Positions 1 through 13,400 of a stretch of DNA of 64,000 bases are shown here, piece after piece (the stretch's first letter is position 1; every line of letters starts with the position of its first letter). The stretch is from Bombus terrestris (taxonomy: Eukaryota > Arthropoda > Insecta > Hymenoptera > Apidae). A program made the position numbers and the translations under genes. The stretch spans positions 6,386,001 through 6,450,000 of the forward strand of contig NC_063274.1 of NCBI RefSeq assembly GCF_910591885.1. The letters run 5' to 3'. The notes under the pieces are model-generated. The model saw only the letters and a program-made list of their open reading frames with translations. It was not told where the DNA came from and searched no databases.

Positions 1-989
1 TCCTTATTTGTCACAGAATTTCATCGCCGTGAACGTTTCCTTTTTTGACGGAATTATTGAGCACAGGCCGCGTACCGGACCGATACACGATACACCATTC
101 GTGTCACATGTACGTACATTCTGCTATCTCAAATTTCACGAGGAGCTTCTTATTGACCAAACGGCTTCGCAAACAGCCCGATCGGTATCCGATACTCATC
201 GAACGAATGTAAAGTCAGGTAAAGTTATCAGCGAGTCATCTGGCGGAGGAAGTAAATATGTACCTGTATACGTACGCGGTTGTTCTTTCTTCATAGTATC
301 GCGTGAACTTGACTTTACGTTTACTGATATCGATATATAAAGTAGGAGCGAATTTTGAAATCGTCTGTACATATAGTTAATTAACAATAAATACGATTGT
401 TCTTTGTGATTTCTACTGCCTAAATTTGGTTTTACTATAAAGTAAGTTCGACGATCCGTAGCTGCAGTGAAATAAGAAAGAATATGCGTTCGATGAAATA
501 GAATCTAACTGACAATTGAATCATAAATATTTAAGAGATGACCTTGGAATATGAGAGGATTAGGACAAAACCTAAAAAGGGATAGTTTCTCGAATCTGTT
601 TTTTTATATTTTAAATAATCAACATTTCGAGTAAGTTGCTGTACAATTAAAGTTATATTTTCATTCCAATTGTTATCTTTAATCTTTCGTGCTCTCTATC
701 GAGCATGATGGTTCAGTTATATGAACATTAACATTCGCAAAATGTATTCTTAAATAATCACTAGATATATAATACTCATGAAAATCGGACAATTTTATAA
801 ATAAAACAAGGAACTCATCTATAAATAATTAATTTATGGTGTAAAAAACAATCTGTATTTCCAATCTATAAATTTAATAATAAATGAAATATGAAGATTT
901 TATTGGTTAAATTCTAACCAACCACTGATTGATCAAGTTCTTTGTTGAACGGCTTCTAATATTCATTGAAAGTCGCTGATCTAGTAAAA
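1..989. other. AT-rich stretch with no recognised gene
   Basis: Open frames here are short and unremarkable. No repeat or RNA gene was seen. Confidence 0.6.
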
Positions 990-1205
990 TTAAAGTTCAT
1001 GGAAAATCTCATCATCTGAAATTTGTCCTTTTCTATGCTCTATTTTCCCGCCGATTTTGTTACAATTCGGCAGTAATGTTTTACCAACATATTGCATTTG
1101 TGAAAATAGTTCTTTTAATAGTTTAATTTTAGTGTATATATATATATTATTTTTATTTTGGAATTCATACATATTTAATTCATGTTTTTCTATTTCTTGT
1201 ATTAT
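990..1205 (-). CDS. Possible terminal exon of an unrecognised gene
   Basis: A 72-codon open frame on the - strand follows a possible acceptor (ATGTAG at about 1211-1206) and ends with TAA. The peptide is K/E/Q/N-rich and helix-like, ending GQISDDEIFHEL, and contains QYVGKTLLPNCNKIGG. An open frame of this length is uncommon in such AT-rich DNA. No upstream coding exon could be joined to it between here and the CHAF1A start, and I do not recognise the protein. It may be chance. Confidence 0.28.
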   Translation of the reverse strand: MIQEIEKHELNMYEFQNKNNIYIYTKIKLLKELFSQMQYVGKTLLPNCNKIGGKIEHRKGQISDDEIFHEL

Positions 1206-1435
1206 CTACATTTATCTGATAAATTATTGTTAGGTTATAACAATGTATCATTGACAGCTTCGTCGTCAACCTTGTCAGTTGATGTAATGTTGTAAAAAAT
1301 ACTTTGATATTTAGATATATTTAAGTAAGGTAATGGCACAATATACTTTTTTATTCGTTTATTTTTTATTTTCAATTAAGTATTCAGTTGAGATTTATTT
1401 TAATCTTATGTTTCTTTCTCATAAGGACTTCTGAG

Positions 1436-4400
1436 ATGAAAATGATGAATAGCAATGAACAAGATGATTGTTTCGAAGTAACTTCTGTCAAAAGGAAGAA
1501 AATGAAACAAGGTATTTAATTTTTAATAATTACAGTATTGTCAATATAGTTATTATAAAAATATAATGTAACAAAATGAGAAATTTATGCATGTAAAATA
1601 TATAATTTGAAATTTTAATGTAGCACAATTACCATTCCAAATGCGAAGTCCAGTACAGTCATCAAATGTTGTGCACACTAGAAAGAGGAAATTAACATCA
1701 CCTTCTATGGAATGTAAAAATCCAAAAGCAATCAAAATTTTGAAGAATAATTCAACTGATGATAATGTAAATAATGAACCGAATAGCACGAGTGTCGATA
1801 CAAGAAACAAAGATATCGATCTTATAAAAATAATAGAGGATCCACCCACAGAAACTGAAAATGCAAAAGAAAATGCATTTAGTAAAGAAAAAGCTAGCAG
1901 TAAAAGCAGAACTTCAAAACGAATTGTAACTGGCCAGAAAAAATTAGAGAAACAGGAGAAATTAAAGTCAAGTCCTTTAACAAAGTTCCTTCAAAAGACT
2001 GATAAACAAAAAGATGCCTCAAGTAAAGAATCTGACATTTCTTTCCAAGAGGAGAAGGATGATTCGATAGAAAAATTTGAGGAAAGTTCTAACAAAGTAA
2101 CTAAAACCAATATAAATACACCAGGGACAACCAGTAATCTAAGCAATAAAGTAGAAGGCTTACTTTCAGTTGCCAATAATTCTTCGTATCAGTCTGATTC
2201 CGATCTTGTAGTTTTATCTTCTGATACCGAAGAGAAAGACGAAGAAGCCAAGTCATCTGTAAATACGATGACAGATACACCTAGTACATCGCAAATTATC
2301 AAAACTTCCAAAATAGACAAAACAAAGCTGAAGAAGTTAACGCCTAAACAAGAAGAAAAGAGATTATTAAATGCTAGAAGAAAAGAAGAGAAGAAACGAT
2401 TGAAGATGGTAAATTGGGACACTTATAGTATAAATATTTTATTTTGTTAAATTAATTCTTAGTTAATTTTGTCATTTCATTTATTTATTAGGAGAAGGAA
2501 AAGAAATTGGAGGAGGAACGACAAAATCGGAAAAAAGAAAAGGAAGAGAAACGAAAACAAAAAGAGGAAAGGGGAAGAGTTGAAAGAGAACAAAAATTGA
2601 TGGAAAAGAAAAGGAAAGAACAAAGGAAACAAATGGAGATCGAGTACGGATATTTACTATTGTAACATTCATAATTTTGTAAAAATATATAGTTGTCAGT
2701 TTTCAGTAATATGTATTTACAGACAAAGACAGAAAGGAAGACAGGCGAGGGAGGAGGAACGTCGAAGAAGGGAAGAAGCTAAGGAGGAGGAAAAAAAGAG
2801 AAAAGAGGAAGAAAGGTTGGAAGCAGAGCGCAAGAAACAGAAAGCGGCAACGACTTTCACCAGTTTTTTCGTTGCTAAGAAACAAGAAAAATCCGTCGAA
2901 GACGAAAGCACGAATAAAGTGAAGAATTTCATGCCTTTTGAGGTAAAGGGAGATATGAAGATAGCTAAAGTCTGTAGAAGATTCTTAAGCAAACAAGAGA
3001 AATTGTTCTTGGACAAAATGTGCAATGAAGGAAGCACACAAATGACAGATTTGTATCTTAGTGAGATTAAGGATAAAAGAACAATTCCACGCAAATCGTC
3101 GAAAACTTGGCCGCTCGAAACGAAAGATGACGTAATTTTATTAGGTAAACATTATTCTTCCTTATCAATCGTTCATATAATTATACATCATAGTTAATCA
3201 CATGTCGTTTCATTGTAGAGGAAGAAAGCGATGGCAGCTCGAACATTGTGAATCAAAATGTTGTTGTAGAGATGCGACGACCTAAATTGCTACAATTTTC
3301 TGAAAATCAACGTCCACCTTACTGGGGTACGTGGAGGAAACGCAGTAAATTTATCAATCCTCGAAGGCCCTTCTCCAAGGATACGGTAAGTCTGAAGTTC
3401 CGTTTATGGCATAAAAGCTCTTTCACTTTTAATGATGTATATATGATACTGAGGCACATTTGCGACGATGATTAGGCGCATTTTTGGTATATCTAGCAAT
3501 AGTCTTTATCAAGAACTTGAGGCTTTCAGTTTGGCTCTAACTAATGTTGTATTTTACAATTACTCGCTTAAATCGTATTAAATAATCAACAAACAATTTA
3601 TCGTATTTTCAACAATTTATTGTCGAATTATAAATTTTGTCACTTAATTCAGTTTGAATTATATTTTCTCGCTAAAACTTCAACATGGAAATCGTCTTCC
3701 ACGATCTTCACGCATCGAGAACTAAACACTTTCTTCCCGATTTCCCGATTAAATATCATCGCAAGGAAGCAACGAAGCTGCAAATTCGAGAAATCCGAAA
3801 GAAAATTCCTCCAGCGCTCAATACCATCATCGTCAGTTATATTATATAAGATAAATTGACTAAATCTCCGCTGGTAGAATGGAATTCATCTTTTCTCCGC
3901 GTAGCCCTCTTCCCCCGTGAAACAATGGAAAAGCGTTCTTTCTGTGCACTTTGCGATGTTTGGCCAAGTGGTCGCTGCGCGCGAACCTCTTTGAGCACAT
4001 TTCGCATGGATAAGGCTTTACGCCTGAGTGCGATCGTCTATGCCTGGCTAGTTCATCGGATCGGCTGAAACGCCACCCGCAACCGGACCACGTGCAGGCA
4101 AATGGTTTCTCACCTGTGTGCCGACGTAGGTGAGCTTTCAAGTGGGACGCCTTTGCATAGACCTGAAAGAGTGGTTGTTAGATTTCTATTTTCTCAATTC
4201 TAATATTTAAAAATTGGTAAACATATAGTCTTCAAATACCCTATTGAGACATTGACTAGATATAGCGTACCTTGACGCATCCTTGATAAGTGCAAGGAAA
4301 GCATCGATCCTCAGCCGCGTTCGCTAAACTGCGATTAGTGTAGTCGTGGGTTGCTAGTGCCGCGGCAGCTGCTGATGAAATATTTTCTTCTACTTGATTA

Positions 4401-7400
4401 TTGTTATAATCTTAAATCAATAGAAACGATTATTGCTGATTCCGAATTGAAACAATTTCTACATTTTTTAAGGTACATTCAGAAAGCTACGATGAATTAT
4501 TTCATAAATTTGCTCTCGAAATTTTAGGACAACTCGGTCAGAAGATAGACACAATTTCAATCCAATAGCTTTCTCTAGGACGATAATTTTGGAAGATGTT
4601 CGAAACTTACCTATACCGCTGGTTTCCAAGGTATCATCGAGGGCTCTCAAATCGATCCCAAGCACCCATAATGGTTCTTCTCGCTGGAACGTTTGCTGTG
4701 GATTGGGCAGAGGAAGGTGTAGAAAACCCTCGCATCCTGGTGTGCACAACGGTGTCCTGTCCGGAAGACCCGAGTTCCAGCTTCTGTCTAAACACCATTC
4801 TAACTCCGAGTCTAACTCGCTCAGTTCGCTTAGTTCGCTTAGACATCCTGTGCCTAACAGAAACAGCGTTTGTCAATCATCGTTCAACCTATCCTATGAA
4901 CGCTAAAAGAGCATCTATCTCCTTGTCACTAGCTACCTGACAGTGGCGTTGAATTGTTATCAGACCATTCGTTCCAAGATGTCTTCGCCGGACAAGTCAG
5001 ATCCGTGTAACACTCGATCGTGTTTCCTATATTATTCGATTGATCGACAGTCTCCGAGTCATCGCTGCGTGGCGTCGTTCTGCAAGAGGATGCCTCGTAG
5101 TCGCATGCGAAACTCGTGGAATTCGTGGAGAACAGTTGCTTCTCGACACCTGTGTCCATGGTCAGGCCCAACGCGGAGAACAACAACTCGTCCGTCATCT
5201 GTGACGAAAACAAAGAAATAAGATAAAATAAGAAAGAAAAACAAGAGAATTCGTCGTATGGTAGATCGAAGAGGATCGTTGCAACGATGACAGCTAGAAA
5301 CAAAAACAAAAAGATGATCGATTCACGAGTAACGTAACGGGACTGTTTATTGTTGCGAGAGTTGCTTGTTTCGGATTAATCGGGCTGGTTTCTTGGTGAT
5401 ACCGACAATAAGTCAAGCGGCGCGAACGCTCTATATCTGTTGATTAACATTCAATTCTATTTTGAGTTATCAGCCACCGAAAGAAAGAGGGAAACAACAC
5501 GACAACTGCGATGGTCACCATCGTTGTTGATTCTTGCCTCTTTCCGAACTATTTGATCTTTATTCTCCATTTAAGTAATTAATAAGATGTTAATCGGCTT
5601 GACGATTAGAATTGTTAATGATAGTTATCTGTGTTTGCAGTTCTCTTGTATATCTTCTACTGTCCGAAGATACGCGATAAGTCGGTTGTCAGCTTCTACT
5701 TACGTCGAACATCGCAGCCTCTTCTATCATCTTGTCGGCTAGTCGAAGCTCTGTCTAATCAAAACCAATGTCTCATAAAACTACGCAGTCCGTGACGTTT
5801 TATTCTTCTCTGTTTGTCTTCTTTATTTGCGTTTCATATGTAATTAGTTCACTATTAATCACTGTCTTGATTTCCTATGCGCATTATCACTTCCGATTGC
5901 CACTGTTACGAAGTTGCCGAAACCGCGCGCCACCAACAAATCGGCGCACGTTTTCGATCGTCCTTCGAAACCCTTCTTTCGAAGCTTCTAAATATCCCTC
6001 GGAATCTTGCAAGCGTTAAACCACTGTCATCCTCAATGAACGAAACTAAGTCTCGAAACTTTCTGCAATAATAGAATACTTAACGTCTCCTTTCTAACGC
6101 AATATAATTTCAACCGAGATACCAGTGTATCGTGAATTTCCTAAGCGAACCACCCTTCTGAATCGAAATTTTAGCTGTTATATCGCACTATAGAACGAAT
6201 CAAGAAATTAACGAAAGAACAACGAAATATCAAACGATCTTCTATTTCGATTTGTTCCTTCTGGGGAACTTAAGCAACGTCCTGGGAGACTTGGTGTTCG
6301 CGTGGAACTGTCGAGGTCGCGCGACCCACCCTTTCGAACGCTTCGCGGCCGTAGAACGCGTGGAGACTGCGACAGCAAGCCGATCTCGATTCCGAGAGAA
6401 GACGCGGTGCTCGTGGTGTGGCTTGTCGCCACACGGGCCGAGATAATCGAGGCTGTGCCACCCGGTCCCGTCGCCGTGCTTCTCCCAGGGGAGAAGTCAG
6501 TCCCAGAACACCGGCAGACGCGCCAGCGAAACGGCTTCCTGGCTAATTGGCTCGTCACGGCTCGCGCTTATTTACGACGCCAGTCACCCCCGATAATCGG
6601 CCATGAGCGACGTGTCGGTGTGGCCCTGGGCCTATTCGGCAGGACCGTTGGTGTTCTCTTCGCGAAATCGCTAATCGTGCTTCAACGAATCACGTCGAGG
6701 AGCACGTGGCCCATCGATGGCCCTAGAAGTCTGCAAGTGACGATGACGTTGGCGGATGGCGATTTCTTTTTAATTGTACCGTTCGTAGGAGAAATTTTGC
6801 GACGTGGTCGACGGTTTGACTCTTGAATCGCACGCGACTGACATACGGTAGTTGACGAATATATTCGAGCAATTGTAGAAGCCTTTTATAAATACGTAGT
6901 ACGAAGCATTTCGAAAAATTGAATAATTGATTGATATCGAATAGATTATATTATCGAGAAGTAGTTAGCCAGATGTAGAGCGTGTGCGTGCATCTGTCAG
7001 TTCGGATAACGACACGTCGACGACGAAAATCGTTGTCGAACCGTTGAGTTGACGACAAAAGGAAGCTCGAAGGAAAAAGAAAAACGTAACGAGTGGCGAA
7101 TCGGTAAAAGCCGGTTAACTTATGACCAGAGAGTTTAAACGCTCAACCATTGTGCCGGTATATCAGTCAGAATAGAATCAAGTGATAGATCAAGCGAATA
7201 AAGTCGCAGAGTCGTAAAATCGAGTCGAGTCGAGTCGAACAGACGAACCTGAAGCGTGGCACCGAATCATTTGTTAAAAATTACTGTGACCTTGTGTTAC
7301 ATTAACATATTTTTCATCAAGTTCGATCGCAACTACTCGATTTGTACTATTGCACTATTTTTCTCGACGAATCTGAATCTACACAGATCATTTTTGCAAA

Positions 7401-10400
7401 TCGATCGAAGACCTTGATTTTTGGCAGATGTTCACGAGTCGCGCAGATTTTTTGCTCGTCTGTGATCGTAGTAATAAAATAGTTGTCTAGGAACAGTTTT
7501 ATAACTGTCTTGGGACTACCATGATCCCTTGAACAACGTCCAAGCGAAAGAACAAAAAGTTTAGCTGTGAAGTCGATAATTTTGTTCTTTTCTTCTTGTT
7601 TTCATTAAATCCTGTATGTAGCATGAAGTAGACAGAAAGTTCGTTATTAGCTTCTAGTTTATTTTATATTATATTTTAATCGAAACAATTGGATATAATA
7701 TAGTGCATTTCCAAAGAATGTATCAATGGAGCAACGATATTATAATTGCAATGGCTTTGACCTAGAGTGACAAAAAGGAGCAGCAACCGATAATATAGTT
7801 CGAAGTCAGTGGCAGTAACAGCTAGATCGCGTTCGTAATACGTTTATCCGTGTCGGAGGAAGTTGACCTTAGATACAACGAACATATTTTGCATTCAATT
7901 AAAATGTCAAGAACACGTTGCAGTGAAGAGAAGAAGTGCAACGTCTCGACCTTGTGCTTTCGAGCTTAAACTCTTGGAATAATCTTTACTGTTTTGTTTC
8001 TTGGTTTTCCTTTTTATCTTCTTTTTTTTCTTTAGATGGTATAAATAAGAATGGTCGTAATCACTGAAATTTCTATACATTTGTATATTTTTTTGTATGC
8101 ACTTTAGTTTGAATAATTAGGTCACTTGAATAGATTTGAATTTGGTTTGGTGACTATAACGGCGAAGCATTTTTCAAATGCGCAGATCATTATTTTTTCC
8201 TTGTTTACCTGACTATAGAATTACATAAAAGTTGGGGAATATCGGAGGAATATCGGTTGGATAATGTTCTTCGCGAGCGTAACATGGCACGCCGCTTATA
8301 CAGGGTGAACCAAAAAGTGAGTTCATCATTTCTAGAGTAGATAACAAATACCCTAATAAATATGGATCGGAATATTAATAGTTCCAAAGTTATAAACAAT
8401 GTTTTGTTTAATAACCGAAAGCGAGTAATTTTCACGCTTTAGAAGCTATCGTAACGTATACAAAATAATGGATTATCGAGTGAAATATTTAAGTCTGGGA
8501 ATCTTTGAAGGACTATGCAGATGTCAAGCGTGGAAATAGAGCCTTTTGCAGGCAGGAAAAAGAGAAACGATAAGATGATCCACTGTCCATAAGATGTTCC
8601 TTTCGTCTTGAACGAAAAACTGTTAATTATTTTCAAACTATCAATTTTTTGACCCACGTTTATTAGAATTCTTTCCGTCATTTGGCAAGTACCGTTTACC
8701 GTAGAGCTTTGAACTCTATTTTTGTTTCACTCTATAGATATCGTTATAGAAAACAGACCATCGCTCGTCGATATCGATGTATCGATTTCAGTCGAACCGA
8801 GAGGGGATTATATCTTTACGTAAATGTTCGTTATGCTTTTGGAACACGTCCAGGGAAACCTATGTCCACGTCGGAAATTTCTTATCTGCGACTGCCCGAA
8901 AAAGCAAAGCGAAATGACAGCATTCGAAATGGTTAGACGCATCTTCTAAAACGATTCAGCGGAGAAAGTATCTATTCTAATTTTTTAACAGTTACACGCG
9001 TTAAACATAAATATTCATTGTTTTACTTAACAATCTGACCTTGATTACTCCGTTTGTTTTTCTGTTCTCTCTTTTTCCCTCCGTATCTTAAGACGACATC
9101 CGCTAGCGTATCTCGGCAGAACATCAATAGCCCGCATCTCTATTTTTACAGTTGACATATCTTTTCTCTATTAATTATAAATTAACGTATCCTTCTTCCT
9201 AGATAATAGATATCACAAAAACGAAAACAATAAATTTTTCAACGTCGTACTTGCCACAAAATATTCTAACGAATCAATCGAAGATTGAAACGAACGAGTA
9301 TCGTAACACAGTGCAGTAATTTTATCCGCGAAGCACTGATTTTGCTGACGCATCGTAATTACATTTTTATTTTATCTGTTAGACACCGATTGGTATGTCA
9401 TTTACCATACTTCTACGTTTTTATCGTTTTACGCTAATTCAATCCGTAGAGAATGTCGATCGATTACGTGGCTTTGTTAACGTTGCCTATGAGTTTTTCG
9501 AGTAAAAGAGAGATCGTAGTACGGCCGTTTATCTAACTGACGCACTCTCGAGAAACGTCGTCGCGTTGCGACTGATTGTCGACGGTTTAATTGAAATATC
9601 AAAAACTCCATACAACTTTGCGCCGCAACCACGATCCCCTCTCTCTATCTACCCTCTAGAGAGATTTATTAATTGCGCTGCTGGTTGCGTCACCGTTTGC
9701 AACCGATAAAAAGCTTCGAGATTCATTTCGCTTGTCGATATCTTCATCGTTCTCGCTTCAGGCTCGATTGCTTCTTTTTTTTCTGCCAAGATTTTGCGAG
9801 CAGATCGTGGCTGAATGTCTTATTCCAAGTAACTTTTCGTTACATCAACGAATCGCTTTCTCAACCAGTTTTATTTCTATATCGCATAATTTTACACGCG
9901 CGTTCTACACGGAAGTACGTCTGAAAGTTTCGCGATCTTTAATTAATGTTTGGTATCTCAGTTAAATTAACGGCGATTGCATTTCTACGAGCTTATTTCG
10001 CTAATCTCGTCGATTCCGCTATCATGGTGTCACTTGGCACGTCTTCAAAACGCGATTGGGATAAAGTTCACTGTTTTGTTTTCAAGCGAATAAAACTCAG
10101 GGGTATCTCCGTTTAATTGCGATAATTATGTCGATAAGAGCCACATACGTTACTACTATGTACGTATTGCCTATGCGGGGAAAAAGTAGTTTGTTTAATT
10201 TGTTAAGGCGTCCATGATCTAGTTTCGAAGATGAGATACAATATGAACGTTTATAAGATGAGATGCGAACAAACAATTAAAGAAACTTAAACATCGTGAA
10301 GATGCGATCGATGTTGCGGCAATGAAGAAGGGCGGAGCCAGCAAAGGCCGCGTATCTCAGCCGAATATTCGGATAATAAATCAATTCGACATGCAGGGAT

Positions 10401-13400
10401 TTAATCTCCGGTGTGCAACGTCAAGAAGCACCGGCTATAATCTTAATGGGGCATAAAACAGCCATTACAGATGGCCCGATGGGTGACAACACGCCGTAAA
10501 TAATCTACCACCGCTTTCGCCAGGCATCGCTCTAAAGTTACGGGTCGCGTTCCACCGATAACTGCATTTCCTCCGACGCGTCTTTCCAGACGATGCCTAC
10601 GATTTTCCAGGCGGAAACCGATTAAACGCATTATCATTTCTTAAAATTCTTTTCTCCATTCGTTACATCGATGAATTAAATTCACGCACGCACCACTTAC
10701 GAGCGAGGTACTTACGTGGTTGCTCGAAAGCTTTGCAACAATTATTACGTTTATTGCAAATCTGAGGATAGTTAAGTAATTGTTAAAAGAAGGCATCTAT
10801 CTATTAGGATTTATATTATGAACTGAACATAATTCACATTAAATACACAGAAGCTTTAGTAAAAACGGAACGTCTATCCTAAGATTCTTGGCGAAAGTGT
10901 AGATGTTTGTTGATGTTGTTGTTGAATTGTTAAAAGAAGGTATTTAATCTATTAGGATTTATATTATAAAGTGAACATAATTTCGAGTTTATAATTTACA
11001 TTAAATACACAGAAGCTTTAGTAAAAACGGAACGTCTATCCTAAGATTCTTAGCAAAAGTGTAGATGTTTGTTGATGTTGTTGTTGTATTGTTAAAAGAA
11101 GGTATCTAATCTGTTAGGATTTATATTATGAACTGAACATAATTTACATTAAATACACAGAAGCTTTAGTAAAAACGGAACGTCTATCCTAAGATTCTTG
11201 GCGAAAGTGTAGATGTTTGTTGATGTTGTTGTTGTATTGTTAAAAGAAGGTATCTAATCTGTTAGGATTTATATTATGAACTGAACATAATTTACATTAA
11301 ATACACAGAAGCTTTAGTAAAAACGGAACGTCTATCCTAAGATTCTTGGCGAAAGTGTAGATGTTTGTTGATGTTGTTGTTGAATTGTTAAAAGAAGGTA
11401 TTTAATCTATTAGGATTTATATTATAAAGTGAACATAATTTCGAGTTTATAATTTACATTAAATACACAGAAGCTTTAGTAAAAACGGAACGTCTATCCT
11501 AAGATTCTTGGCGAAAGTGTAGATGTTTGTTGATGTTGTTGTTGAATTGTTAAAAGAAGGTATCTAATCTATTAGGATTTATATTATGAACTGAACATAA
11601 TTTACATTAAATACACAGAAGCTTTAGTAAAAACAGAACGTCTATCCTAAGATTCTTAGCAAAAGTGTAGATATTTGTTGATGTTGTTGTTGAATTGTTA
11701 AAAGAAGGTATCTAATCTATTAGGATTTATATTATGAACTGAACATAATTTACATTAAATACACAGAAGCTTTAGTAAAAACGGAACGTCTATCCTAAGA
11801 TTCTTAGCAAAAGTGTAGATGTTTGTTGATGTTGTTGTTGAATTGTTAAAAGAAGGTATCTAATCTATTAGGATTTATATTATAAAGTGAACATAATATC
11901 GAGTTCATAATTTATATTAAATACACAGAAGCTTTAGTAAGAACGGAACGTCTATCCTAAGATTCTTAGCGAGAATGTAGATGTTGTTATTTTTGATTAT
12001 TTCTGATTTTTATCACTATTTTTTTTTTTTTTTGTTTTTTTTAAATATATACAAAAATTGCGTAGGAAAGAGCGACGATTAAATTTAACTTTTCCAACAG
12101 ATTTCTTATATAGGAAATAAAGTATAGAAAGAGAATTGTTTCCTGTATATGGTTGTTCGATAAGGGAAAATCTTAGTGAATTTTCTCAACACCAGTCGGT
12201 CGGTGTCGAACGATCTCGTGAAAGTGTGAAAACCGACAGTGCAGAGGTAACCGGACATAATTTTTCGAGATACGTTTTATCGCTGCTTAAATGGTACTTG
12301 ACGATACCGAATACGATCGCTGGAAAAGAGCGAAGGTACCGTGCTCGTGGCATGCATGAAACCGTATCAAATGTTCTGTCAACGCTAACATCGACCACGT
12401 TCTTCACCATCCTTTCGTGTGTTACACCCTTTTCGTCATGTTTCAAACAATAGGAAAAAACACAGCGCAACTGGTTACAGGGAAGTAGAGTTTTGATTTA
12501 CACTGCTATGATCCTCAGTATGTCGATTAGTATTGTCAAACCATGGATAGATTATAAAACTAGATTTATCGATGCTAGATATGTTATATTAAATATATTA
12601 AAATACAATTGATAATATAAAAAGAATTAAATGAAAATTCAATTGAAATTAAATAACCATACAAATCTGTGATCATCTGCGATCCGATGATGTTAGTGGA
12701 GAGTTAACACAATAATTTGTTGGATCCTTGGCATCGAAAAACGCTTCTAACGGTGGAAAAAATCGGCACTCACCTCTGCTACGCTGCCGAAAGCTGCTCA
12801 ACTGGTGGTCGCCCTTTTCCTCTTTGTTCCTCTTGTTCGTCGGTTTTCCGCGTCACGCCTCGAACGACGGTTAGGTCGCCGATCATTCGCGATATTACGT
12901 TTCCCGCCGCTAATAAATTAATGTCAAAGGGAAGGTCCTGTAATTGATGCTCGTGCGGGGATCAAATCGACGTTGATTTATCGATCGAGCCCGCGCCTCG
13001 CGCCGCAAACAACAAGAAAACCAACGATTTATTGACTTTTCGGTCCGATGCACGATCGCCAGGATGTTTGGTCGGGTAGATGGGTTCTTTTCGTCGTCCA
13101 GTTCGATCGATCGATACGAGTCACAGCTCGTAAAATCGTATTTCTATCTTTCTAGACCTTCTCACGCGAAGAAACGCGATTGCTTTGCCTCTGTTTCTTC
13201 CTCGAGCTCGAACTTCGGAACGTTTCAATATCTTCGCCTAATCTTTACCTTTCGGTTTGTAATGCTCTACGTAAGAGATTATGAAGATTTATAATTTAGA
13301 ATTAGATAATGTTTTAAATAAATCGATAAAAATAGCTACTGATACAAGCTACCAAGTTGCTTGCGTTTGATCAAAAAATCATTCCATCGTTACTTCAATT

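Noticed and set aside
6208..6826. 174-codon + frame and 116-codon - frame in the CHAF1A intron
   Set aside because: GC-rich patch artefact. The composition is not convincing, and the position suits Klf15 5' regulatory DNA better.
8290..8320. CAGGGTGAACCAAAAAGTGA motif resembling a mobile-element end
   Set aside because: No inverted or direct partner was found nearby, so an element cannot be supported.
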